Shown piece after piece: positions 48,300-59,653 of a stretch of DNA of 64,000 nucleotides. The stretch covers positions 256,164-320,163 of the forward strand of contig KZ308282.1 in the NCBI GenBank assembly GCA_000376725.2, in the 5' to 3' direction. Position 1 is the first letter of the stretch; the number at the start of each line of letters is the position of its first letter. The position numbers and the translations under genes are program-made. The notes beneath the pieces are model-generated. The model did no database searches and was not told where the DNA came from. It saw only the letters and a program-made list of their open reading frames with translations. Source of the DNA: Ladona fulva. Taxonomy: Eukaryota; Arthropoda; Insecta; Odonata; Libellulidae.

Positions 48300-51200
48300 A
48301 AAGATTTGAAATTTTTACAATTCTTAGCGGCAAAAGTAATCGTATTTTTTATCGTTAATTTAAATCAGTTCTTAGCAATTCGAGCTTCTTCGTACATTTC
48401 ATAGTCTTTAATGACTTAAGACAGATTATTCATTATTGAAAATATTCGGGGTAGTAATCCGTTTAAACTTATTGCGTTCATGATTGCTTGAGCTTCAGGG
48501 TCTTGCTAAGAAATTAGTTATTTTAAACACAGTTAAATTGGAATTCCTAACGTTATCAGAGCGACGGCTGTTTTTTCATCTACAGTGAAGCTTGTCTATA
48601 GCGAAATTGCATGGTGCCAGAAAAAATTTCGTTGTGGACATGTTTCCGTAATATACAGAGTCAAAGTACTGGGTAGGGATTCCTATCCCGCAGGTCGTGA
48701 CCGAGAAATTTTTCCGTAATGATAATTTTCCGCTATATACAGGTTCCGTTACGGACAAGTTTCACTGTAATTGGTTTCTCCTGTAAAAATATAATATTTT
48801 CTATATAAGAGGTTTATATTATTTATTATTTATAAGAAGGAAAATGGAATACGTGTTAATTAAACTGAAAGTTCCAAGAGAGAGAAAACTAAAAATTATT
48901 TTGATTAATGCATTCTTAACATCAATAGTTCGGATTATAAGGACTAAATCAACCTAAAGTAGAAGTAGTTTCTGTCTTGTTAGATATCTTTAACAGCAAT
49001 AAAATTTGGGTATCATACACGCTGAGATAGATGTAAGATTTCGGATTTATACCTATTTTAACTACATTCCAAAAATGAAAAAAGTGGGAAAGAAGCTTCC
49101 CTTTCTTAGTAAATGAAAAGTTTTTCTTAGTATTCAAATCTTTATATACGTTAAACTAAACTGACTGACGAGTTACTTTGGAGTATACCATGACAGTTGG
49201 AAAAATATAAAATACGAACCATATTTATCGAAAAAACTAGATAAAATTTAATATAAAAATATTTTAGAATCTAGTTTCCTGCGAATTTTCTGAAGTAACA
49301 TTGCGTATCGCAGGCCAGGGAATTTGCATGGTTAATACGTAAATGTGAACTTTTTCTGAGAATACGAAGAATCGTGCGGTGATATGCTACACCCGCTACA
49401 CCGAAGTGACATTTCAGGGTCGTCCTGAAGGAAGTCGACCTTGACGTGATCATCTCCCGGTCATGATTATTTGCAGAAACTTTTTCAGTCCCAGCATCTG
49501 GTATCTTTTACTTCCTGGATCGCTTTGTGAAGCAAACTACATTATTTAGTCGATCAAATCTGGTTCATATAACGCTTGCTTCTTTGTACTTCAATATACA
49601 TATGCTCTTACAGAAAAAATAAGGAGGATGTGGCAATTCACTATCATCAATCATTCCGACGCAATGACTGTTGTATAATACACGATCCACAGTTTAAACG
49701 GTAATTCCCCGGAATCTTCGATATTCGCAATAAGTGGTTATGAAAAACAGTTGCAAACAGGTAGCACTAGTAATGGGAAAGAAATACCTCGTATATTTCC
49801 ACAGATTTTGTAAATGTACGAGTTGTTTGGAAATCTATGAAAGTGTACGAGATATTTCTTATCCATTATTATGACCTTCCATGAGGTAACGCCTTCGCAT
49901 ATTGAGTTTATTTAGGTAGCATTAACAGTTGGAAAAGTTTTAGTCATTAGAATTAGATAATTAGTTAGCGAGTTAGCGAAATTTGCATGTACGGCCAATT
50001 TCGCACGTTATAAATAAACAAATTAAGATATATATGTTATGATTATTATTGTTGCAGCAGTTCCACAAAGAAAAAACTATAGAGAAACTCTGGTTTAAAG
50101 TTGCAAATTATTTTATGAGGTATCTTTTGTTCTCTGTAATCGTTCAGAAAACTCATTACATTCTTTCGATTTCAGACACTGTGACCGGATTTATTGCGGA
50201 AGAAGGTATAGAGTACGGAGAATTTTTCTTTAGGCTGTTTCCTTCGACTGCAAAATCCAGTGATTTGGATCAAAGGAAGAGCGAAAATGATCCTGTACAT
50301 TTTCGTTTATATGAGAGGTATTTCGTTCATATGAAAGTTGGTTGGTTGAAATTTCATAAGGAATTGCTCGAGTGAATTGCTTTCATAAAAGATTTCCATG
50401 CTTCTATTTTAAATATTTAGAGCTCATAGTTAAGAATATTACAAGGAATTGAATTCTTATTTTTAAGTCTTTCACTACATTTACTATTAAAACAAGAGTT
50501 ATCACTAGTAACTGAAAGTAATACTTTGTTTTTCCGATCATATACACGAATTTCAGCGAACTCCGAAAGACTAATACCTTGCGTGTCAATCCCTGGTAAA
50601 ATAAGAGCACTTTGTAAGCCTTATAAGTAATGACATCTATGATAATGATAAGCTACCATTTTATTTAGTATAAAAGTGTGTAAAAGTACGACGATTGCTA
50701 TCAGAATGGATATGCCGATATAGAGATATATTTTTTAATATGTACTTGTTTGAAATTCGAAGGACTTCTACGACATTTAAGAGAAGCAGTTCAAGTTCGG
50801 ACCAAGAAGACGACAATTTTCATATCGTAAGTCTGGAAGATTTGAAGCAATTGCCTAAAGGAATAAATCCCCACATCTCAACCATGGTAATAATCACGGG
50901 GTTTATGGCTAACAACAATGCATCATTTACAACGGATCTGATAACAGGTATGGTTTCAAATCTAAAGCAATATATTATACACGTAGGATTGTAAAACTAA
51001 ATAATAAGGTTCGGTACTTTTTCACAGAAAATTTAATGCAAGACCGGTTTCGCAAGCGTGCTTGCAGCTTTAAGGGACCCGAAGATCTTAAGAAGATAAG
51101 TCTTATTATTTGGTAATGTCTTTTACGAAGTCGCGTTTTCTGTCATCGATTTTGGAATATAAAAGTTCCGATTCCAAGGATATCTGATGAGGTGGAGGCT

Positions 51201-54200
51201 TAAATTATGAGTTACCTTATTTGTTTTTAATTGTAACGAATACCAAGGAAGAATCTTTTAGGACTGATGAATTCAAGGTAGAAAAGATAAGGAGAAGCCA
51301 TTCCATTCAAAATCCCTTTGCTATGACTAGTGCCTCTGCGCTGTAGGCAACAGCTAAAAAAAAAAAAAATTTGGTGGACACACTCGACCAGTAGTCCACA
51401 TTTTCAATATCTGTTTCATGTAGTATGAATTTAAAGTATCTTCGGAATTTTTTTCGGCTAACATTATGGTTAATTATGAAATAATAACGATTTACTAGCT
51501 TCAGCAGCAACAAAAAGGTCTGACTATCCTTTCGCTGTATCATGAATTTGCAACTTACGGCTTGTGGGCCACAGTTAAATTCGTAAAATGTTCTAAACCA
51601 GCCTTTTAATCTTTTCAAAATAATTATGCCATCGGAAACTTTTATTTTATGACAAGGAGTGGAGTAACTTCCCAAATACCTGGTACAATAGTCCGTTTTC
51701 GTTTCTACAAAACCCTTATTTACGTACTGAATAGCTTGCTAATGATTGCATGTTAAGTTTTAACGATATTTCTCCGTATTAGGTTATTCCTAATGTTATT
51801 AGTGATACATGTGCTAATAATTGTCATTATTCAACACAAAAAAGTCTTATGAAAACAGGAGAAAGAACTCACGATAAAAGGTTTGTCTAAGCTAAGGGAC
51901 CCCATTTGGCCTGCTAGGTTGATGGAATTTTCAATAAGGTGCAACGAAAATAAGGCTGGACAATTGTCTTATAGATTTACCGCAAGGGAAACAACCGCTA
52001 CTGTAATGCTTTGGCATTTTGGTAAAATGAAATGGAGCCAGAATGGTTGGTGGTTATACGAACGAGCTTCTCTCAACATAGAAGTCACTTCTCACTTCCA
52101 TAAATCTTCGACCTATTATTACGATTTTTACATTCCATTACCAATTATGCAAATAAGTTATGAACTCATAAGATTTTCCTCCGGAAAAGCTGCTAGGAAG
52201 GCCGGCCGCTGGAACGTATTTCTACTGGACTGGCACAAGCTCTCCGCTGGTCCTTGGTACCCTTGGGCAGTTGAAAACGTACAAGCCGTTGGTCGCCACC
52301 TAGCGAAGTTCTTAGATTCATTGGCTAATGCCTTCGAGAAGAGTTCTAAACGGCATGGTGCATCCTTTTTCAAGAATCTTCACGTCGTAGGTTATAGTCT
52401 GGGAGCACACGTCGCTGGAGTGGCTGGGAGCCATGTGACGAAGGGGAGGATAGGGCGTTTGACAGGTAACTTTTGTAAATTTGTTGTTCTGCATGAAAAG
52501 ATCCCAAGGCAAAGTGACGACGAAGTAGCTAAGCTGTCAACATATGTCTTGATACAACCAGAAAACAGACTTGGTCCTCACCTTTTCCAGATGTCAAAAC
52601 GGATGTCTGAATAATAAACAGAGAACATACATACTGCAAGACACAAAAGAATTTAGATTGTCATAGCGGCGTTTACCACATATAAAACCAAAAAATCACA
52701 TATTTTTCTCTCGTTTCAGTATTTGCATGACATTGGTGAAACGCAATCCACAGAAAATTGTAGACAAAAATATCTTAGATCGGCGGAATTGGCGTCTCCG
52801 TTGTACGACTACTCCTCCCATGAGAAAATAATAGCTGAAGTTTAACTTAAGCTGATATCAGGATGGTATTTTATGGAGGTGCTTTCCTAATTTATAGGAT
52901 TCTGGCTTGTTATCGATGGAAAGAAAATATTCCCTGCATACCATTTTATCTCGTATAAGCCTTAAAAACATATTTAATTTGATAAATTTAATGTTAAATT
53001 CTATCTGAACGTAAAAGTGTATGCAATCTCTGTAACAGTAGGCAACTGAGTACTGTCGTATCATTTTTTCAGTAAAAAGAGATATTTGAAATTAATCAAA
53101 CAATAAGAGGAAGGTATATGATGTTACATAGAAAAAGAATCACATCTTATCATTGTAAACTACACTTAATGATAACGGGCTTCACTAATTGCGACTTTCA
53201 AAAGAGCTCACACGATCCTTTACTTTCTCAGGTCTCGACCCGGCGTACCCGCTGATTGACATATCTGACAGCTATGCGGAGTGTCTCGACGCTTCCGACG
53301 CCGACTTCGTGGACGTGATACACACATGCGGCGGATACATGGGAATGGCAGGGGAGTTGGGCCATGTCGACTTCTATCCAAATGGAGGGACGATCGCCCA
53401 ACCTGGATGCGAGGATATTTTCTTCCAAAGTTCGTTTCTTTTTTATGTAAAAAATTGGAAAAATCCAGTGAACTAAATAGTAGAGGAAGAAGGACTAGTT
53501 TGAGACCCTATCACGAAATTATCCGATATAAATAGCGAATGAATTCACAGTTTAACTCAACCAGCATCTAGTGCGCCTAACCGTCACTATATCTACTAGA
53601 CGCTAAAAGAGCGATAAAATTCACGGAGAAATTAAAAGATTAAAGACATGTAGTATAATAATGGAAATTATTATCTGGTATAGACGATTGTATAGAACTA
53701 AACTATCTAAAATTTATATCCGTCCGCTTCTAGATTCTCGAAAGTAAGAAATCCATATAGCTGGATTTATGATGAAGTCTCAGAGATGAAGAAATGACCC
53801 TCGCTAATTGCCGGAGATGCACTCCTTGGAAAAATTCCAATTTTGAATCTCAAAAACTGAAAAGAACATCTCACGGGAAAATAAGGAACAATTCATAGGA
53901 TGTAATGAGATAAAAATGAGTACTAATGGACTTATTGACGCACTTACATCTCACGTAGCATTAATTTTATAAAAGAAACCCTATCAATTATAATTTTAAA
54001 ATTTTAATAAATTTTGAATAAAAATAGTCAAGAATGAGAAGAAAATTAAGGCTAAGATATCTTTTAGGATGAATAGTTCATGTGAAGAAAACTAGTTTAG
54101 GCAGGAGTACTTGGTATCTCAGTTGAAGTTAAATTTTAAAACAAGGAACAAAAAGCAGAAGCCATCTGAGAACGCAAGAAACTGCGTATTAACAGGAATT

Positions 54201-57200
54201 CTTACTTTTCATAACGATTTAACGGAGTTTACGAAATTTAATATTTGTAGCAGAGGTAGAACCTTTTGATTTGCCTCAACTTAGTGTTAAAAGTGATCAT
54301 TTTAAAAGATTCCCGAAGAGAAACGGATGTGGAGAAAAGGTCTGACGGAACCGAGTCTCGAACTCGGGTCTCCCAATTGTCGATTGGTTGCTCTATCCAT
54401 GGAGTTATCCCACGGCGTTTGGGAGACTTTGTAGGCAAGGCCTTTTTCCCGTTCCGTTTTTCCTTGGGAATTTTCCTAGATGCACGCCTTATCGTGCCAA
54501 GTCACCTTTTCCTTTTATGTTACAAGATCTTCTCTTTAGGGTGAAATTTGCCCAAGACGAAAATTAGGCCATCGCGAAAAGACTTCGTCACAACGCTAGC
54601 AAATTTCGCATTTGTGTACCTACAAATTATATTGCAGAACATCAGGTAATCTGGGATCTTGATCTATTCGTGTTCCAATTTATTTATTTCAAAATTAAAT
54701 GCTTAGAAAACGATTTTAGCGATTACTGCGGATGGCCAACTTATCTCTCGAACATGCATAGGTGATAGTAGAAGACTTACTCCTCTAATCATGAGGAGGA
54801 AAATTTATGACAGAATTCCTTGAAGATAAGGTTAAAAAAAATACCCATATAATCCACGGTCTAAAGCATTATACGAATCGGGTATGAAACGTTGGCCCTA
54901 AGAAAATACCTTAGGAGAAGGATACCTTGGAACGTTTTGAGACGTGGATTGGGAATATTTTAGAAAAATTAACACTTATTAAAATAAACAAACATGGTAG
55001 TGTTTAAGTTGGAGTAAAACAGTTGACTGATGACTGAGGAGAAAAGAAAAGGCAAAAAGTTAAAAAGTCTGAAATCAAGACGAAAGGAACTATTGGAAAA
55101 AGCAATGTACGAAAACGTTGAGGAAAACATAGAAGAGGAGGCAAAGGAAAAGTTATTGGATGATACAAAGGAAGTGATTCGTTACCTAAAAGTAAAGGCT
55201 ATAGATAAAGAATTTTAGGGAATGTGAATCAAATGTAACGCTGAGGGCTCACGAAAGCATTCAGGTAATTTTTAATTTTCGCGCAGACTTCACCGAGTAA
55301 CTTCATCCTTTACTATCAATGGAATCATTCAATAATGTCGACGTATGCCTTATTTAGATCGGGAAGGATGTAATTAAAGCTAATTCCAAAACCTTTCTTG
55401 AATAATAAGGTCAGATCATTTCATTTTTAATTACAGTTGGTTGTAGCCATAGAAAATCCTGGCAATACTTTATGGAGTCCATAAAGGACCCCGGAGGATT
55501 TGTGGCGGTGCAGTGCAGCAGTTGGGAGGAGTTTGAGAGAGGAGAGTGCATCAAAGACAGAGCATCCATCGCAAACATGGGAATCGGTGCAAACCCAAAG
55601 TAAATGTTTAAGCTGTTAGATAGCAGAGCTCATACTAAAATTTAATTGAATTCAAGACTGATTTTGATATGGGAAGCAATGGACACAATCTGGCAGTCGA
55701 TACTCCCGATAATCGGTTTTGAACCACGTACGTTCTATGTTTTACGCCAAACCGACGAGTTGCACAATGGGCTATCTACAAAAGCTGGCCCAAAGGCCAA
55801 AAATATTTTTTTGGAGTCAGGACTTAGAACTTCGAATAATTATTCAGAAAATAATGAAGTTTTCGTTGTCTATACGGGTTAAAAGATACAGGGTGTCAAA
55901 CTTTAACAGTCATCACAGAAAAGGATATGCTCGGATTTTTCGGAGAAACATTCTCAACTGGGTTGATCTATATCTGATGACCGTTAGCATCGAATGACAT
56001 CTCAGTCTTTTTTACTTTTCTTTAGTTCCCAAGCCAGGAACAATTTAGGGGAGTGTAATTTTTTGCCCAATAATAATCGGAGAAAGTCAAGTAACTTGCA
56101 ATGAGACACTGTTGTGTCTGCGTTGCGAGGAACTTGGGTTTAATTATTTATTATTATTATTATTTTTATTATTATATAAATATTTATGCATCGGCTCCGC
56201 TATTACGTATGGTGAAAATATCCCGGTTAAATCTAAAATTACTGTGGAATACTTTTTTAAAACTTTTCAGCCGGAATATTAAAAGAAAATGATTTAAGAC
56301 CGCCGAAAAACAGCGGGACTGAGTTCGGGATAACCGTGACGCTTAGCACAATGTCCCCACGTCGAAAAATCCAACGCAATAGCAGGTGAATCGAAACAGT
56401 TATTTCAGATTCTGTACTCAGAAACCTCAGATATTTACGTGGATTAAGAGAATTGATATTTCAGGCCTTTTTCCTAGCCGTTTTCCTTACCTTATCTCAA
56501 AAATCGACTGAAAAAGGTGTCCACTATTTTGTTATCTAAAATAATCAAAGACCCCTATTTTAGCGCGAAAACTATGACGAATCGAAAGACAAGAAATAGT
56601 ACCAGAACATTGCATTGCTTTTTTATCTTACAGTTTCCTCCAACAGTGTCTACATTGCAAGGAACTTCAATTTTTCGCCGAAAAATCTGAGAATATTCTT
56701 TTCTGTGAAAACTGGCCAAATTCAACGAAAATTATTTCCGAAAATTAACCACGGAAGCAAAATTGTATTCTCTTCTGAATAATTATGTGAAGTGTCCAGT
56801 CCCTAGTTCTAAAAAAAAGATATTATTTGTTTTTCTCGCCCCTTTTCTACTCCTTAGGAAAATAATCTGATGGTCTGAAGCACCGTCACCGTTATCTATC
56901 TCTGAAATAGCAATATGGCCCTAATATAATTAACTTTATAAAACATAAACCTAACCAAAGCCTGTAAAAGTCTCTTGTTGCAAGATTTTGATTCTAAATT
57001 TCAATGATTAATTTATATTGGTAACTTCTATTAGTATCGTTGGTCGGGAAGGGCAAATTCCAGGTCGCAACAAAAGAAGACCATGAAAAATATTAATAAA
57101 ATTTAAATATAAAAAGGAAGAAAATTCCACATTGGATACCTAAAAATTCAAAAATTCAATATTTTCATCTGGACCACAAAGTCATTCAATAAATTTATCT

Positions 57201-57633
57201 ACACGCTATTACACTGCTACCAACTACTATTTACATCATACGCAATACTTTAAAACTAATGAATCAGTATGCAATTGCATAAAGTGATTGCTATACAACA
57301 TTAGGTTCATAAAAATTATGAACCTTGGTTCCTTTATTGATTAATTTCATATATTTCAAGTTTTATTATTTTTCTTTAACTTATAAGTGTCAATACCTAA
57401 TTTAATTTCGCAGCAAGTGCTTGAATTGAGAAAGTGCAACATTATTTACACGTATATATAGCAATCAAAACTATAGCATTTCCATTAAAACGACCTTTTA
57501 CTGAAATTGGCACGTATTCGAAAATTTACCAATAAACATTAGTTAACCACCGTGTTTTTATCTATTCAGGGCTAGAGGAAAATATTACCTGAGGACAAAC
57601 CCGTTGCCTCCGTATTCAAAAGAGATTATATGA
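47724..57633 (+). CDS. Pancreatic-lipase-family secreted lipase (complete)
   Basis: Seven exons: 47724-47766, 50176-50317, 50763-50947, 52190-52465, 53232-53429, 55437-55599 and 57570-57633 (TGA). They total 1071 nt and 356 aa, normal for insect neutral lipases. Exon 1 encodes only the signal peptide MILFFLTIILFITR. DPVHFRLYER in exon 2 is the usual first beta strand. The oxyanion/strand motif STMVIITGF follows, then the nucleophile elbow VVGYSLGAHVAG (Ser193), GLDPAYP (Asp218) and GCSHRKSW (His286). The triad is therefore intact. Paired cysteines (HTCGG, QPGCED, VQCSSW, RGECIK) suit a secreted protein, and GKYYLRTNPLPPYSK is the typical C-terminus. Likely hydrolyses tri-, phospho- or galactolipids outside the cell. 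Exons 3 and 4 have the weakest acceptors (50762, 52189). AATAAA occurs at 57874 and 57932. Introns hold a pogo-type MITE and a tRNA-like foldback element. Confidence 0.9.
48583..48767. mobile_element. pogo/Tigger-type MITE (185 bp)
   Basis: The ends are CAGTGAAGCTTGTC and GACAAGTTTCACTG, inverted with one mismatch and flanked by TA on both sides (48581-48582, 48768-48769). The TA target and CAGTGAAnC ends fit the pogo/Tigger group of Tc1-mariner elements. It lies in intron 1 of the lipase gene. No transposase. Confidence 0.65.
54304..54475 (-). mobile_element. Foldback element 3 with tRNA-like core, diverged
   Basis: Imperfect arms at 54304-54340 and 54440-54475 (minus strand begins TTCCCAAGGAAAAACGG). 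The core, minus strand near 54416-54349, reads GTGGGATAACTCCATGGATA and GACCCGAGTTCGAGACTCGG. It keeps a tRNA-like A box and a well-paired T arm, although the B box is altered. It lies in lipase intron 5, antisense to the gene. Confidence 0.58.
54880..55218 (+). pseudogene. LINE reverse-transcriptase C-terminal relic
   Basis: YETLALRKYLRRRIPWNVLR near 54885 resembles the common LINE pattern ETWTLRK..R.EAFEMW. After stops, a 62-codon open stretch at 55030-55215 reads LLEKAMYENVEE and KLLDDTKEVIRYLK. That follows the usual LL.ILEGKIEGKRGRGR..LLDDIKE tail. It is strongly diverged and broken by several stops. It lies in lipase intron 5 in the same orientation. Confidence 0.55.
55600..57569. other. 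Lipase intron 6
   Basis: AT-rich intron with an ATT microsatellite near 56146-56180. No nested gene or clear element recognised. Confidence 0.5.
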
Positions 57634-58857
57634 AGACAACGACTGAAAGTAAATCGCCGATCGATGAATCCACTGTGAATATCTCACTTCCAAGAAATTT
57701 TGTGTTCTAAAATAATTCCAGTTTGTGGTAAAACAGAGGTATTGTAAATTGGGGAGATTTCAAACCAATGTCAGACTCGCACATCCTTGGAACAAAGCCA
57801 AGGATGAAAAAGAACCACAGACCATTTAAACTTAATTCACGTCTGCGGATGAGAACCTTTGACCTACCGTCAATAAATTTGGTGTCTTCACCAAATCTTT
57901 TGTAAATCTCAACATATTTATACATGGAGCAATAAAATATAAATTCGGAACTAAGAGATTAGACTAAGCATTATTTAAAATCAAAATAACCTCTGTTATA
58001 AAATGTTCCGTATCACATGTCACATAATGTACTGATGTTGCATAGAACAATAAGGAAAATTTGGTTAATGAAAGTGTAAACTCTTAAAAGACTCCTATTA
58101 AGTGCTGCCTGAACACTAATTTTGAAACGGTAGGTAAAGAAAAAACTAGAAGACCTACATAAATGAAGCTCATGATGCTGTTTTCCATCATTCCAGTATT
58201 TTTGGAATTATCTTCAAAGTGTAAGGATGAGAGGTTTATCAAACTTATAAGTGGAGAAATTATTTCTCTCCTCTCTTTGTTGGTATTTTAATTGTTGTTA
58301 ATTATCACCAAATCAGTTATGTACAACTTGTGTTACTGGCTAATAAACAAGAAATATGTATGAACATGAAATTTCATTTGCGTGAAAATCATTATAATTT
58401 AGGATAAATGATTAGTTTCCAGGGCATTACATTTTTTTCTTTTGGTATTTTCATAGATAAAACTAGTACCTACATTCTACAAAGTTGAATAGTAATAACA
58501 GTATAATATAGATCAACTTAAGATAATATTCAAAATCGTATTTAACAATTACGATGGAGGAAATATGTGTAATTTCATCATAATTAGTTTTACTCACCAC
58601 TAGCACATAAATTACGTCATTCTTCCCGTTTGTTTATTTTATATTAAGTTCATGTGTACCGTTTTTGCAGTCAAAGAAGATGATATGAGGTAGATTGGTA
58701 AGCACTCTTCTATCTTTGCACACTAAGAGGGCCTTTCATCTAAATAATTTTTACAGAACTAAGGTTTCTGCAAAACTTTTATCTACGATAACTAGTTTCC
58801 ACATCATCTGGTCGGTATTAAAGGATTAATAGGTAATAGAAGAAATTTTTTATTATT
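57634..58857. other. 3' flank of the lipase gene
   Basis: Two AATAAA signals (57874, 57932) could end the lipase transcript. The rest is AT-rich without recognisable features up to the hAT MITE. Confidence 0.45.
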
Positions 58858-58865
58858 TGGCGAGG

Positions 58866-59110
58866 CAGGGGCGGATTTAGAAAGTTTCCAAGAGGGGGAA
58901 GATTTAAGACAATTTATTATAGTTTCATCTACAATTAACTTTTTAAATGCAATTTTATCGTGATAAATGTTGTATATGTATAGTGATTATTGAAACACCT
59001 TACAATCTGATATTAACATACGATAAGCTCCTCGTTAGACCCTAGGCAAACCTGTGGTACTACAAAGTCCCCAAGAGAGGTCCGATCACATCCTCCTGGA
59101 TCCGCCAATG
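58866..59110. mobile_element. hAT-type MITE (245 bp) with 8-bp target duplication
   Basis: The left end CAGGGGCGGATTTAG pairs with the right end CTGGATCCGCCAATG (12 of 15 when inverted). The flanks are TGGCGAGG at 58858-58865 and TGACGAGG at 59111-59118, an 8-bp target duplication with one change, typical of hAT elements. Non-coding. It lies between the lipase and clip-protease genes. A possible lone hAT end (CAGGGGCGCGGACAGGATTT) also begins near 45744. Confidence 0.65.
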
Positions 59111-59597
59111 TGACGAGGTTTCATATTCACTCCCCAAATATTCTTGGCTTCTTAGGCCATATTTTCTTTCGATAATAGTGTTGTCGCTTGTTTGTCAGAA
59201 AAACAAAGAAAACTTATTAATGGGTGCCACTAACAATGGTTGGCATCAATAATTAACTTAAAACTCCATAGCTTACCTAAACTCCTTAAACAATAATTGA
59301 ATTACATAACTTTGTTACTTCTGTTAACTATCAAGTTTAAGGAATTTTTTTTATTGGCTTGCCTGGAATAACCCATCAGAAACTACAATGTACATAACCA
59401 GTTTATCCAACGATAACTTTCCAGGAAGTCACACTGAGTCATGTTGGTTATGAGATTCAATGAACACCTTAAGCTGACGAATGTACATGTGCCAGACACG
59501 CTCAGCATTATCGCGTTAATGTAGGCGCTAAACGAACGTTATCCAACATATGAACAGCGCAGAAAAATGATTCACGCTCTACGCTCTGGGAGAAAGC

Positions 59598-59604
59598 TAT
59601 AAAT
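59598..59604 (+). promoter_or_regulatory. TATA box of the clip-protease gene
   Basis: TATAAAT lies 50 bases before the first ATG, inside otherwise unremarkable sequence. A CCAGTT about 20 bases downstream could be the initiator. Position and context fit a TATA-driven inducible promoter; this is inference from sequence only. Confidence 0.5.
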
Positions 59605-59653
59605 TCGAGCTTTAAAACCAGTTCCTCTTCCGTTTTCCGCGGCGCTCGCATCG

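Noticed and set aside
50049..50175. Lipase start at the ATG of MLQQFHKEK
   Set aside because: An acceptor TTTCAG precedes 50176, and exon 1 at 47724 gives a proper signal peptide that joins in phase.
51883..52189. Upstream part of the 243-codon frame as lipase coding
   Set aside because: It has no lipase similarity. An acceptor at 52189 joins exon 3 in phase and gives the expected LITA..KAGRWNVFLLDW sequence.
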